From the NCBI RefSeq assembly GCF_011068285.1, contig NZ_CP049616.1, forward strand, positions 593,501-657,500: 64,000 nt of DNA, written 5' to 3'. The stretch comes from Flagellimonas oceani. Lineage in GTDB: Bacteria > Bacteroidota > Bacteroidia > Flavobacteriales > Flavobacteriaceae. The notes beneath the pieces were generated by a model. The model had not been told where the DNA came from. It was given only the letters and a program-made list of their open reading frames with translations, and did not search any database. The translations under genes and the position numbers were made by a program. This document shows positions 34,352 to 43,712 of the stretch, in pieces; the first letter of the stretch is position 1, and every line of letters starts with the position of its first letter.

Positions 34352-34755
34352 ATGGCAAAAAGTACATACATCTCGGAAAATCTCAATGAAGATCGCATTG
34401 CATTGTTGAAATACTTGGAAGACCTTGAAATCCTGTACTTGCATTTAAAGGAGTTGACGGTCCAATTGCCATAAAAATTGGCGGGCAACAGCCATGAATT
34501 GGTGGAAAACCTATATCGACATGGACTGCTCAACCGCATAGCACGGAATTGTATTCCAAACCCAATAACGCCAACCTAAATGTCTTTGCCACCTTATTCA
34601 GTTCCTATAGTACCATAGCTTATTGGTCTACTCTGTATTATCATAACCTAAGGGTGCTATCTCCAACTACCATTTTGGTTAAAAAAAACCTATTCCGAAG
34701 GAATAGTTTACAGGGATTCATCCAGTATGCCAAGAAACTGGTCAATCAACTATAG
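34352..34755 (+). pseudogene. decayed AbiEi-like antitoxin or HTH protein
   Basis: One frame starts at 34352 (MAKSTYISENLNEDRIALLK), meets a TAA after 40 codons, continues as HELVENLYRHGLLNRIAR and then goes out of frame. A second frame resumes with LYSKPNNANLNVFATLFSSY and STIAYWSTLYYHNL, ending at 34755. The order (winged-helix GLLxRI-RGLYS, then ASxLxxxS-Y-SxWSALYxHxL) resembles the AbiEi antitoxin domain. One stop and one frameshift break it, and no toxin partner is seen. The family assignment is tentative; the broken frame is directly visible. Confidence 0.45.
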
Positions 34756-35394
34756 TCTTATGCATGGTGGCCCCTCATAAAAGATGGTTTGTAAGTGAAT
34801 GGAAACTGGGATTGAATGTCCCCAGGGAGGATTTGTTACCAATGGCCGAACCCCAAAATTAAATGATATTACAAAAGGAGATTCCCAAACATGGAAAGTG
34901 CCCCCTGATACTGTGGTGGTGGACTTGTCTTGGGACACTTTCTGTCGGTGTTTTTTGAATACCTGTAAACCTGGAACTTCCGGTAATCCCCATTTTTCAT
35001 CACTTCAAATAGCCGTTGTTTTTTCCGTTGCTCCCATTCCTTTCGCATTTCCCGTTCTTGATTCCCTTGCCCAAGCCGTCCGTGCTTCCTTTTTGACGGC
35101 AAAACAACAACATCCAGCCTTGCGGGCGGCATAAAGCCGCTACGCTTTTTATACGCCCTTGTACAAGCCTGGAGGTTGTACCGCGATCAGCAACAAAAAG
35201 GATACGTGACGGCCCTATGGGAAGTAAATCATTTAAACCAAGAACGATGAAATCATACGAAAACAATAAAACGGGAGCACTTCAAAAGTTAAAAACAAAC
35301 AAAAAGGAAAACGCTCTGGATATAATAAGTAAATCAGTTTTCAACGCCCTGACGGATAGGGCTCCATATAATTCTAATCTTTAAATTTTTAATC
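34756..35394. other. intergenic region before ssb
   Basis: No convincing gene is seen in 639 bp. It contains a hairpin GCGGC-ATAAA-GCCGC (35126-35140) soon followed by T5, which could be a terminator, and an inverted repeat GCCCT/AGGGC (35346-35362) in the ssb leader. Confidence 0.45.
35346..35362. promoter_or_regulatory. inverted repeat in the ssb leader
   Basis: GCCCT (35346-35350) pairs with AGGGC (35358-35362), 33 bp before the ssb ATG. It may be a regulatory or terminator-like hairpin; short and therefore weak. Confidence 0.25.
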
Positions 35395-35820
35395 ATGAGT
35401 ACATTGAGAAACAAAGTCCAATTGATCGGGAACATCGGAAACGATCCCAAAGTGGCCGTACTGGAAAGCGGGAGCAAGACCGTACGCTTTGCCATGGCCA
35501 CCAACGAGTATTACAAGAACGCCCAAGGGGAAAAGGTACAGTCCACCCAGTGGCACAACGTGGTCGCCTGGGACAAAAGGGCGGAGGTCATCGAACAGTA
35601 TGCCCACAAGGGCAAGGAAATCGCCATCGAGGGCAAACTGGTATCCCGTAGCTATACCAATGACATGGATGTCAAGGTCTATGTGACCGAGATTGTGGCC
35701 ACTGAGATCCTGCTCTTGGGAGGCAAGGAATCCCAAGAAGCCGAGTCAACCCCCGAAAAGGGAAAAGGCCAAAAAACGGTTTCAAAGTCCAAGAACCCCA
35801 AAACGGCAAAGACCGCCTAA
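35395..35820 (+). CDS. ssb: single-stranded DNA-binding protein
   Basis: This 141-residue protein has the OB-fold start (MSTLRNKVQLIGNIGNDP), FAMATNEYYKNAQGEKVQST, QWHNVVAWDKRAEVIEQY and GKEIAIEGKLVSRSY, then a Lys/Ser-rich C-terminal tail ending in KTAKTA rather than the acidic DDDLPF tip. ICE-encoded SSB protects the single strand during transfer. The tail without an acidic tip may limit interaction with host partners. Confidence 0.93.
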   Translation: MSTLRNKVQLIGNIGNDPKVAVLESGSKTVRFAMATNEYYKNAQGEKVQSTQWHNVVAWDKRAEVIEQYAHKGKEIAIEGKLVSRSYTNDMDVKVYVTEIVATEILLLGGKESQEAESTPEKGKGQKTVSKSKNPKTAKTA

Positions 35821-35841
35821 TACGGTAAGGCCGATGCCTTA

Positions 35842-35880
35842 AGAGGGTGGGCAGCTAAAAACTTCCGCCCTCTTTTTTTC
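35842..35880 (+). terminator. intrinsic terminator after ssb
   Basis: GAGGG (and GGC) pairs with GCCCTC, followed by T7. It lies between the ssb stop and radC. Confidence 0.75.
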
Positions 35881-35903
35881 ATCAGCACCCTAATACCATC
35901 ATC

Positions 35904-36353
35904 ATGGGAACACAAGTCAACGAAATCCATATCCGATACAAAGAACGCATCCCAGCCCCCTTTTGGAAACAGATCAAATCCTCCAAGGATGCTGCGGAAA
36001 TGCTATACCAAACATGGAATACCGATACCATCGCCGTTCATGAATCCTTTAAGATCGTCCTGCTCAACAACAGCAATAAGGTCAAGGGCATTTACCAAGT
36101 CTCACAGGGAGGGATAACGGGCACCCTAGTGGATCTGCGTATCCTCTTTGCCGTAGTGCTCAAAACGCTCTCCGTGGGAATCCTGCTCGCCCATAACCAC
36201 CCCAGCGGAAAACTGCAGGCCAGCCAACCGGACAAAGACATTACCCAAAAAATCCAACGGGCGGCCAAGCTCTTCGATGTCAAGGTCCTTGATCATATCA
36301 TTATCGCCCCCAATGGGGACTACTTCAGTTTTGCCGATCAAGGGGTGTTATGA
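35904..36353 (+). CDS. radC: RadC-like JAB-domain protein
   Basis: This 149-residue protein has the MPN+/JAB motif HNHPSGKLQASQPDKDITQK and a closing HIIIAPNGDYFSFADQG. These metal-binding proteins are common on ICEs and plasmids, where their role is not settled. It follows ssb with a terminator between, and a hairpin-plus-T-run follows. Confidence 0.9.
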   Translation: MGTQVNEIHIRYKERIPAPFWKQIKSSKDAAEMLYQTWNTDTIAVHESFKIVLLNNSNKVKGIYQVSQGGITGTLVDLRILFAVVLKTLSVGILLAHNHPSGKLQASQPDKDITQKIQRAAKLFDVKVLDHIIIAPNGDYFSFADQGVL

Positions 36354-36383
36354 CTGCGGGAACAACCGCACTATGTAAGCTTA

Positions 36384-36408
36384 GGGAATCATATCGGTTC
36401 CCTTTTTT
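36384..36408 (+). terminator. terminator after radC
   Basis: GGGAA (36384-36388) pairs with TTCCC (36398-36402) followed by T6. Confidence 0.65.
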
Positions 36409-36510
36409 ATTGAAAATGTGCAACTTTCGGAGGGTTTACTTGCCTATTCGCCAAAACCAACCTTTCCAACCTCTTAAAATTCAATGTTCCGACCTCCCTC
36501 ACCGTAAGGG

Positions 36511-36596
36511 CCTATACCTTGGGATAGGTAGGACGATTTCCCCGTGTGCGCGGGGAAACGGAATAGCGAGAGGGTAGCACGCCAAGGCGGTGCTAC
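36511..36596. other. candidate oriT: three hairpins upstream of mobA
   Basis: Three inverted repeats lie in 86 bp before the mobilisation genes: CCTAT/ATAGG (36511-36515 and 36524-36528), TTTCCCCG/CGGGGAAA (36537-36558) and GTAGCAC/GTGCTAC (36574-36580 and 36590-36596). Bacteroidota oriT sites lie next to the mobilisation genes and contain short inverted repeats. No nic site can be read from the sequence. Confidence 0.4.
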
Positions 36597-36726
36597 GTAT
36601 CCCATTTGCTTCGCAAAGCCCATAATAACAGAGGGTTTCAAGAATGATGGTGTATATGCGACATCCGTGATTTGCTGTAAATCCTTTTGAAACACCTGAA
36701 AAGATTGCAAAAAGTTGCAGCAAAAC

Positions 36727-37290
36727 ATGAAGCAGAAAAGCAAAACATATCGATTCTCGGCCATCAATATTAAAAAGGCGGTGGCCAATAGGTTCCGTAA
36801 TTTCTCTAAAAAAACGGCAAAATCCCACACGGAAACCTTAATAGCGGTCATGGACTTTTTTGAGTGGCATGGCTTTGTTCCTACGGACCGCATGTATCAA
36901 AGTGTCTTGCAGGAAATCATCAAAAACCAAAAACTTACCGAAACCTCCATTAAACGCACCGAGGCCTCCATCGCCATTATCCGGGATATCGAGATCACAC
37001 AGACCAAACCCACCAATGCCATTTTGGAAGTTTTATTGGAACAAAAGGCCAAACACGAAAAACCCAAAGTGGAACCTGTACCCCAAAAACAGGAACCACG
37101 GATTGAGATTACCGTTCCCAAAATCCGTTACGAACGCCTCCAGGACAAATTGGAAATGCTAAAAAAGGAAAGCCAATATCTTATGGAACATACAACGCTT
37201 GTAAAGCCCTCCTTTGGTAAACCTTTCCTGCGATTGGATATCACCGAGGGGGAGCTGGAAAACTATAAACGTACCCTTCAAAATCTATGA
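36727..37290 (+). CDS. mobA: BfmA/BtgA-family mobilisation protein
   Basis: The ATG at 36727 gives 187 residues; a TTG at 36715 would add four. The start (MKQKSKTYRFSAINIKKAVA) carries a ribbon-helix-helix-like DNA-binding region (RFRNFSKKTAKSHTETLIAV), followed by long helices. This matches BfmA/BtgA relaxosome accessory proteins of Bacteroides mobilisable elements. It likely helps the relaxase bind oriT just upstream. It overlaps the next gene by four bases (ATGA). Confidence 0.75.
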   Translation: MKQKSKTYRFSAINIKKAVANRFRNFSKKTAKSHTETLIAVMDFFEWHGFVPTDRMYQSVLQEIIKNQKLTETSIKRTEASIAIIRDIEITQTKPTNAILEVLLEQKAKHEKPKVEPVPQKQEPRIEITVPKIRYERLQDKLEMLKKESQYLMEHTTLVKPSFGKPFLRLDITEGELENYKRTLQNL

Positions 37291-38321
37291 CCATGTACAT
37301 CACTATCACGGCACAGAAAATCGGCAGAGGTTTCGAGACTTATCACAGTAGCGTCCGGGACTATGTGGCCTATTTGGAAAAAGAGAACCAAGATTTGGAA
37401 CCAGAGGAACAGGAGACCTTTTTTGACCAAAAAGAAGATAAGATTCCTCCTGAAACCGTCATATCGGAAATTGATGGCAATACCGCCAAACTCAAGAAGC
37501 ATGAACCTAAATTCTATTCCATCGTGGTAAGCCCAAGCCAACGGGAACTCAAACAGATCAGCAATAATCCAAAAGCGCTTAGAAAATACACCCGGGAAAT
37601 CATTAAGGATTATGCCGCATCCTTTTATCGTGATAGAACGGTCACTGTAGATGATATCAAATACTATGCTAAAATCGAATACGAACGCAGCTTTCGGGGC
37701 TTTGAAAAGCAGGTGCAGGAAAATGTCCCGTACCGCAAACAAATCGCCAAACTCCGAAATGACCTGGCCAAGGTGGAACGGGGTGCACTACAAGGCAATT
37801 CAAAGGTCATTCAACAGGAAATCCAGCGCCTGACCCAAGAGGCTCCCCATAAGATAAAAGGCCAAATGATCGTAGAGGGGATGAAAAAGGAAGGGACACA
37901 ATCCCATATCCATATTATTGTCAGCCGAAAGGATGTGACCAATACCTACAGCCTGTCCCCAGGGAGCAAGTTCAAGGCATCCGAAACCACCCTACAGGGT
38001 AAAAAGGTCAAACAGGGTTTTCACCGTGATCAATTCTACCAATCCGCAGAAAAGTCCTTTGATCGGATGTTTGCCTATGACCGAAACTTTATGGAAAAAT
38101 ATGGCACGAAAAAGCTATACCGACAGGATCCCAAAAAGTTTGTGGCCCTTTTGTTGGGATTGCCGAACAACGAAAAGCAACTGGCCCTAAAACTATTGCG
38201 CAAAGGAGGAGTAACCATCCCCAACATCCCGACCAACAAGGTGCAGTTGGCCTATAAGACCCTGATGAAGCTCAAACAAGGTGTCGAACAGGCCATCCGA
38301 TCAGGGGGCATTGAAATCTAA
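37287..38321 (+). CDS. mobB: MobB-like relaxase (DUF5712)
   Basis: This 344-residue protein begins MTMYITITAQKIGRGFETYHS and includes Tyr residues (YHSSVRDYVAYLE) that may form the DNA-linking nucleophile. The QSHIHIIVSRKD segment near residue 207 gives the HxH metal-binding motif of MobP/MobB relaxases. C-terminal helices follow. It would nick oriT and lead the strand to the coupling ATPase encoded just downstream. Family resemblance is by motif; the nicking site is unknown. Confidence 0.8.
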   Translation: MTMYITITAQKIGRGFETYHSSVRDYVAYLEKENQDLEPEEQETFFDQKEDKIPPETVISEIDGNTAKLKKHEPKFYSIVVSPSQRELKQISNNPKALRKYTREIIKDYAASFYRDRTVTVDDIKYYAKIEYERSFRGFEKQVQENVPYRKQIAKLRNDLAKVERGALQGNSKVIQQEIQRLTQEAPHKIKGQMIVEGMKKEGTQSHIHIIVSRKDVTNTYSLSPGSKFKASETTLQGKKVKQGFHRDQFYQSAEKSFDRMFAYDRNFMEKYGTKKLYRQDPKKFVALLLGLPNNEKQLALKLLRKGGVTIPNIPTNKVQLAYKTLMKLKQGVEQAIRSGGIEI

Positions 38322-38325
38322 TATA

Positions 38326-39915
38326 ATGTTGACTGCTTCCATTATACATATTGTTTTGCTGGTGCTTCTATTGGGAAGCTTGATTTCTTTTCTTTTGGTC
38401 AAGTACTTCCGTTATGGGTTTATCGGGTCTTGGCTGTTGGTTCTTGGAGTGGTGACAGCTCTTTTCTTTCTATTGGAAATGAGTGATTTCCTAAGGGTAA
38501 TGCTCTACCTATTGTTGCCTTGGGCGTTTATCAATTTGCTATGTTATGTTTTCATCCCAAACAAGGAAGCCAATACCATTGATAAAAAATATCGATTGGT
38601 GCTGCAGACCAAGGGAACCAAATTGGTATTGTCCAATATCCGAAGGGGTATTTCCATTATCGGGGCAGCGGGCAGCGGAAAGACCGAAAGCATCGTCCTC
38701 AACCTTTTTCAACATTTTGCGGCCCATCGCTTTTGTGGGGTGATGCATGATTACAAGAACTTTGAGATTACCGAGATGGCTTATCCGTTGTTTAAGGGCA
38801 CTGACCGGAAATTCCATATCGTTTCCTTTGATCCCATTTACCAACGGGTCAATCCCATTGCGCCCCGTTATTTGCCCGATGAGGAAAGTGTCCATGAGAT
38901 CTCCCGGGTGCTTTTGGAAAATCTCTTGGAACTCAAGGAAAGTGGTAGTAGTGGTACCTCACGTTTTTTCCAGGATGCCGTGGAGGGCCTGATAGGAGGG
39001 CTGATCTGGCGGTTGAAGGAAGACTTTCCCGACTATTGCACCATTCCCCATATGATTGCTCTCTACCAATACCTCGATACGGAGCACTTGGTACGTTTCT
39101 TAAGTGCCGACCTGACTTCCAAGGCCATGGCCGATGCTTTTATCAGTGGGGTGGACTCCGATAGACAGACCGCCGGAGTGAAAAGCACCTTGGCCAATGC
39201 CTTCAAGAAAATCAGTACCCGGAAGATATTTATGGCGCTCTCAGCGGATGAGGTGCCTTTGGATATCAATAATCCCCAAAACCCCTCGGTCGTGTCCATT
39301 GTCAATAATCCAAAAAAAGAGAGCTCACTTTCTCCCGTCATTGCAACGATCATCCATACCATTTCCAAACAGATGAGCGAGCGGAACCGATTGACCTCCT
39401 TTTTTCTCATTGAAGAGGCCTCCACCATTCGCCTATTGAACATGCACCGGATTCCGGCGACCTTACGGAGCTATGATATCGCGACGGTCTATGTATTGCA
39501 GGACAAGATTCAAAATGATATGCTCTACGGGGACAAGGCCAGTAAGGCCATACTGAGCAATCTGTCCTATCAGTTTTTTGGCAAGGCCAATGATCCCGAT
39601 ACCGCGAAATATTATGAGCGCTTTTTTGAAATCGTAAAAAAGCAGTCCAAGAGTGTGAACAAAGGTTATAACCTGAATTTTGATACTCGAGTGACCCAAA
39701 GTGAACGGGAAGTGACCAAGACACGGGCCGATGCTTTCTATGGGTTACAACAAGGGGAGTTTGTAGTGTTCTTTGATGGGAAGGATAAAAAAATACGCTT
39801 TAAAAAGCCAGTGATATCAAAGGAGCTGCCTCAACCCACTCCAAAAACGCCCGAAGAATTAAAATTGAATTTTGACCGAATTCATAAGGAGGTCAGGTCA
39901 ATGATACCGGAGTGA
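38326..39915 (+). CDS. mobC: type IV coupling protein (MobC/TraD-like ATPase)
   Basis: The ATG at 38326 (MLTASIIHIVLLVLLLGSLI) gives 529 residues with three N-terminal membrane helices. Walker A is GAAGSGKTES near residue 112 and Walker B-like FFLIEEAST near 359. The RFFQDAVEGLIGGLIWRLKE and YDIATVYVLQDKIQND segments are typical of VirD4/TraD coupling proteins. It brings the relaxase-bound strand to the channel. It is 4 bp after mobB. Confidence 0.9.
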   Translation: MLTASIIHIVLLVLLLGSLISFLLVKYFRYGFIGSWLLVLGVVTALFFLLEMSDFLRVMLYLLLPWAFINLLCYVFIPNKEANTIDKKYRLVLQTKGTKLVLSNIRRGISIIGAAGSGKTESIVLNLFQHFAAHRFCGVMHDYKNFEITEMAYPLFKGTDRKFHIVSFDPIYQRVNPIAPRYLPDEESVHEISRVLLENLLELKESGSSGTSRFFQDAVEGLIGGLIWRLKEDFPDYCTIPHMIALYQYLDTEHLVRFLSADLTSKAMADAFISGVDSDRQTAGVKSTLANAFKKISTRKIFMALSADEVPLDINNPQNPSVVSIVNNPKKESSLSPVIATIIHTISKQMSERNRLTSFFLIEEASTIRLLNMHRIPATLRSYDIATVYVLQDKIQNDMLYGDKASKAILSNLSYQFFGKANDPDTAKYYERFFEIVKKQSKSVNKGYNLNFDTRVTQSEREVTKTRADAFYGLQQGEFVVFFDGKDKKIRFKKPVISKELPQPTPKTPEELKLNFDRIHKEVRSMIPE

Positions 39916-40141
39916 AATCAGCACCTTTCATAGGGATTGTTAATCCATCCTTTGAGATTCTTTCACAGTAAATAAACAGGTCTTTTCTTACCAGTTATAC
40001 ATATATATCTTACATTCATATAATTATTTCACCACTAGCTTTCCTTAACCTTTAACTTATTGAGTTATAAATCCGATTATCGGGCCTATAATATGTTATT
40101 CATTTAAAGAATATTTTAAAATTCTCTTAAAGATTACAACC

Positions 40142-40984
40142 ATGAAACAGCGAATCCTAACAAGTGTATTGGTTTTGGTTATATCCACTGCTAGCGTTTA
40201 TGCCCAAAAAGTGAAGAGAAAATGGTATATCATAAAGGATGCAACTGATCTGTACTACAGTAATGGTGAAAAAACCAAAAAGAAAATAGTCAAAAACATA
40301 TACCTGGGTGAGAACAACGAGCTCTCATATGATACTGACGACCATTATGAAAAAAAGGAGATTGAATCATTATTGTTACCTAAATACAAGAAAGCCGACG
40401 TCTTTCAGAAGGAGAATGAGCTTAGAGTTTATTTTAGGCCAATTCCGGAGAACGGCAAATTAAAATTACTTGAAAAGTCCAAAATAGAAGAAAAAAACGC
40501 AGGAGGGTATTATTTTTACGAATTGAAAGAACGCACATCTAGAACCTTGGATTATCGAGGTTTTATCATGGGGGCGGTAACAATCCCCTTTAAATACTAC
40601 TTGGGTAGCAAGGACAATGATAATGACGCTGGAAACCTTTCTGCAAATTTTAATATAGGTACGCACCTTGGATGGATATTCTGTGGTAAAGAGCACTTCT
40701 ATTACTATGCCGGTCAAAAGAAAAGTGTTTTTAGTGAACAATCCATAAACATTCTTTTCAACACTACTCTAGTACCGCTCAATGCTGAAAACACAGAGCC
40801 AGATATCGATAACAACACCAATGTCATAATGCCATCTTTTGGGTTGGCTTATATCTATTCATTTAATGGTTTTGAGATCATAGGAAGTATTGGCTATGAT
40901 ATTCCCTTGGGTTCAAATGCAAATACATGGATACATAAAGGGTATCCGTGGTTAGGTATAGGCTTCGGTTTTGGTATTTTCTAG
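40142..40984 (+). CDS. secreted protein of unknown function
   Basis: The 280-residue protein has a signal peptide (RILTSVLVLVISTASVYAQ), a charged N-terminal half and a C-terminal half of alternating hydrophobic strands (LGWIFCGKEHFYYYAG, FGLAYIYSFNGFEIIGSI, WLGIGFGFGIF). An outer-membrane or periplasmic beta protein is possible. Low GC compared with the mob genes suggests separate acquisition. Confidence 0.6.
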   Translation: MKQRILTSVLVLVISTASVYAQKVKRKWYIIKDATDLYYSNGEKTKKKIVKNIYLGENNELSYDTDDHYEKKEIESLLLPKYKKADVFQKENELRVYFRPIPENGKLKLLEKSKIEEKNAGGYYFYELKERTSRTLDYRGFIMGAVTIPFKYYLGSKDNDNDAGNLSANFNIGTHLGWIFCGKEHFYYYAGQKKSVFSEQSINILFNTTLVPLNAENTEPDIDNNTNVIMPSFGLAYIYSFNGFEIIGSIGYDIPLGSNANTWIHKGYPWLGIGFGFGIF

Positions 40985-41364
40985 ATTATTCATAGAAAAC
41001 ATCGAATTACAACGAAATCTATACGATTTAATTTGGATAAGGAACTTAAACATTCAAATCTTAAACTACTTGAGTTTTGAAAAGCATACATTTTCAAACG
41101 AATCTGAAATATCCTCAATCAGCGACATTTTCATTAAGTATCCCACTTAAGGACAGCCTTATTTCCATTTTGATTTTCTGATTATCCTTAGGATACTTTA
41201 ATTTACCGAACGAGTATTATTAACAAGGACTTTTTCCCTAACTTGTGCAATACGGTCATCTACCAATGCGCTTTTCGGCTGCTGTTTTCTATTGCTCCAG
41301 ACCTATTTATGCATACAAAATTGTGGTAGCTGCCTACCGTTTTAAGTAATTAAAAACAAGAATT
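40985..41364. other. intergenic region, nothing recognised
   Basis: No gene, RNA or strong repeat was found in these 380 bp between the secreted-protein gene and the DinB gene. Confidence 0.5.
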
Positions 41365-41904
41365 ATGAATCAAATAAAATGGTTTGAAAGAAAATTTGAT
41401 TTCTCGTATGAACAGAATATTTTCCCTTCTATTGTGGAGCGACTTGAAGGAACATCAATCCGAATAAAATCAAAACTGGAGACCATTCCATTTGATTTAC
41501 TAGAAACCAAAAATGGTGGTAAATGGTCCATTAAAGTGAATGTTGGACATTTGAGTGACTTGGAACCTTTATGGAAAATTCGACTGGGTGAGATATTGAA
41601 TGATGAGGAATATCTAAGTTCTGCTGATCTAGAGAATCAGAAAACCGAAATTGCTCTACACAATAATAAGTCTATAGATGACTTAATTTTTGAATTCGAA
41701 GGATTAAGGAAAACAACTTTAGAGCAATTATCAAAGCTAACAGAAAAAGATGTTTACAGAACCGCCTTACACCCAAGATTATTGCAACCAATGCGAATAA
41801 TGGATTTGTTTTTGTTTGTTGCCGAACACGATGACCATCATTTAGCAAGAATTACGGAAATAATAAGGGCACATGACAATGATATAAGCAGTGCAAGCTT
41901 ATAA
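41365..41904 (+). CDS. DinB-like metal-binding protein
   Basis: The 179-residue protein has the DinB/YfiT four-helix plan: WSIKVNVGHLSDLEPLWKI (first His), TALHPRLLQPMRIMDLFLF, and VAEHDDHHLARITEII with the His pair. These helices bind a metal and are linked to thiol or bacillithiol transferase activity in some members. The substrate is not known. It lies between the secreted-protein gene and the integrase. Confidence 0.75.
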   Translation: MNQIKWFERKFDFSYEQNIFPSIVERLEGTSIRIKSKLETIPFDLLETKNGGKWSIKVNVGHLSDLEPLWKIRLGEILNDEEYLSSADLENQKTEIALHNNKSIDDLIFEFEGLRKTTLEQLSKLTEKDVYRTALHPRLLQPMRIMDLFLFVAEHDDHHLARITEIIRAHDNDISSASL

Positions 41905-42077
41905 TTATTGGAAATAAGACATTTATAAAGACCTATTATAGGCTTTTTGTCTTCTGGTGATTTTAGTTTTAATAATGTATGAAATATCAGTCATAGAATA
42001 GTAAAAAACATCAATATGAATGAAAAATCATTCAATACTTTTTGATGCTCTACCATACTAGATAAAATCTTTTTACC

Positions 42078-43295
42078 TCACAACTCATATTTTCCCTCAA
42101 GTAAACTCATATCATCATGTAATTTCTTGTCGATTACCTTGGCATATATTTGAGTTGTCTTTAAGGATTGGTGCCCAAGCATCTTGCTGACCGATTCAAT
42201 TGAAATCCCATTGGACAGTGTTACAGTTGTCGCAAATGTGTGACGAGCCAAATGAAAGGTTAGCTTCTTTTTAATCCCGCAACAAGAAGCAATTTCCTTT
42301 AGGTAGGCGTTGGTCTTTTGGTTGCTGACAACTGGTAGTATTGTTTCTGTACCCATGATTTGCGAATGGTCTTTATACTTGAGCAATATTTTTTCCGCAA
42401 TGGGGAGTAAGGGCACTGTGCTCAAAGAGTCTGTTTTCGCCCTTTTGATTTTGATCCATCGTTTGCCACCAATACCATCTACTATGTGGTTATTTGAAAG
42501 TTTTTTGACATCTACGTAGGCCAACCCAGTAAAACAACAAAAAACAAAAACGTCCCGTACCTGCTCTAAACTTTTTGACTCGGGTTCCGTTTCCATTATA
42601 GCCCTTAGTTCTGCTTCGGTCAGAACATCTCTTTCCACTTTTTTCCATTCGGCCTTCCAATAATAGAAAGGGTCTTTTTTCACCCAATTATTGGCAAAGG
42701 CCATCCTCATGATTTTTTTGAAGTTGACAACATATTTGGTAACTGTATTTTGGTTACCAACTTTTTGGGTCTTTAAATAATGATGAAATCCATTGACGAA
42801 GTTTAAATCCACCTCCATAACATATAGGTCGGACACTTTATATTCCTTTTGGATAAAGCCGGCAAGATGGTTCATTGTGCGTACGTGCCTGCGGTAAGCT
42901 CCATAGGAATAGTCAGATCCGATCAACTCTTTGATCTGGGCATTGTGTTCTTCATAAATGGCAAGGAGTGTTTTATGGGCAGTTCCTTTGCCCAGAAGTT
43001 TGTTTTTGATGGTCTCGGCATTGAAAGGTTTCTTTTTGACGACCAGCTTTGAATGGATTTCATAAGCTTTGGATTCTAGCTGGTCCATGTAGTGGTTCAG
43101 CTCTTTGGCCTCCTTGCTCGAGCCTTTTAACCTTCCTTTGTTGGAACACCATTTTTCGGGACTTGTTTTTCGTTTGATACTGAGCTCTGCCCGATGACCG
43201 TTTACGGTAATCCTGAGATAGATACCAGCTTTTCCGGTTTTGTCCAATTGGGCCTTTCTGAGATAGTGGATTAAAGAGAATGTTTTTGTTTCCAT
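42078..43295 (-). CDS. int: IntDOT-like tyrosine recombinase (ICE integrase)
   Basis: This 405-residue protein has the Arm-binding/SAM-like N-region (MAGIYLRITVNGHRAELSIK-type start) and the catalytic domain. The catalytic motifs are HLARHTFATTV (H-x-x-R), MLGHQSLKTTQIYAKV (His and Tyr nucleophile) and CFTGLAYVDVKKLS near residue 258, where the first conserved Arg is replaced by Ala. The same loss is known for IntDOT and relatives. It starts 227 bp from the tRNA-Lys 3' end and points away from it. It should recombine the element at that tRNA. Confidence 0.9.
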   Translation of the reverse strand: METKTFSLIHYLRKAQLDKTGKAGIYLRITVNGHRAELSIKRKTSPEKWCSNKGRLKGSSKEAKELNHYMDQLESKAYEIHSKLVVKKKPFNAETIKNKLLGKGTAHKTLLAIYEEHNAQIKELIGSDYSYGAYRRHVRTMNHLAGFIQKEYKVSDLYVMEVDLNFVNGFHHYLKTQKVGNQNTVTKYVVNFKKIMRMAFANNWVKKDPFYYWKAEWKKVERDVLTEAELRAIMETEPESKSLEQVRDVFVFCCFTGLAYVDVKKLSNNHIVDGIGGKRWIKIKRAKTDSLSTVPLLPIAEKILLKYKDHSQIMGTETILPVVSNQKTNAYLKEIASCCGIKKKLTFHLARHTFATTVTLSNGISIESVSKMLGHQSLKTTQIYAKVIDKKLHDDMSLLEGKYEL

Positions 43296-43398
43296 TTGTC
43301 ATCGATTTGCTGATTCAATTTTGTTCCGGAACATTTGAAAAAAAATGTTCGCAGCGTTTTTAACATTGATCAGGTGCCATTTTTGCGGATTCTAAAAC

Positions 43399-43419
43399 CG
43401 TTCACCGAATCGTTCACCG
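43399..43419. repeat. direct repeats, possible integrase arm sites
   Basis: CGTTCACCG occurs at 43399-43407 and 43411-43419, 12 bp apart, between the integrase start and the tRNA. The location fits arm-type sites of a tyrosine recombinase. This is inferred. Confidence 0.4.
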
Positions 43420-43463
43420 CGATATATGGTACTATTTGATATCAAATGAAATCAATAAAAACA

Positions 43464-43499
43464 AAAAAGTCTGTAAATCAACGATTTACAGACTTTTTG
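43464..43499 (-). terminator. terminator downstream of tRNA-Lys
   Basis: AAAAAGTCTGTAAAT pairs with ATTTACAGACTTTTT in a strong stem flanked by A and T runs. It lies 22 bp past the tRNA 3' end and would end the minus-strand tRNA transcript. Confidence 0.8.
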
Positions 43500-43521
43500 A
43501 ATTTCCTTAAAACGGAAAAAG

Positions 43522-43594
43522 TGACCTGACTGGGGCTCGAACCCAGGACCCTCTCCTTAAAAGGGAGATGCTCTACCAACTGAGCTATCAGGTC
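43522..43594 (-). tRNA. tRNA-Lys (anticodon UUU)
   Basis: On the minus strand the acceptor arms GACCTGA and TCAGGTC pair. The D-arm GCTCAGTTGGTAGAGC, the anticodon stem TCTCC/GGAGA with loop CTTTTAA (anticodon TTT) and the T-arm CTGGG-TTCGAGC-CCCAG are all clear. Length is 73 nt with the discriminator A. The 3' end faces the integrase and is the likely ICE attachment site. Confidence 0.95.
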
Positions 43595-43712
43595 TTCAAG
43601 TTGTGCCCAGCTGTTTGGCTAAGCGGGTGCAAATATAACATCAATAATCTATTTTCCAAGGTGAATTATGGATAAATTTGTGTTTTTTTGAAATCGGATA
43701 AAATTCTTCATT

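Noticed and set aside
34799..35134. Open frame before ssb
   Set aside because: Low-complexity, no family pattern, and an opposite-strand frame covers the same area.
36537..36558. TTTCCCCGTGTGCGCGGGGAAA, similar to a type I-E CRISPR repeat
   Set aside because: Only one copy, no spacers and no cas genes. It is better explained as one of the oriT-candidate hairpins.
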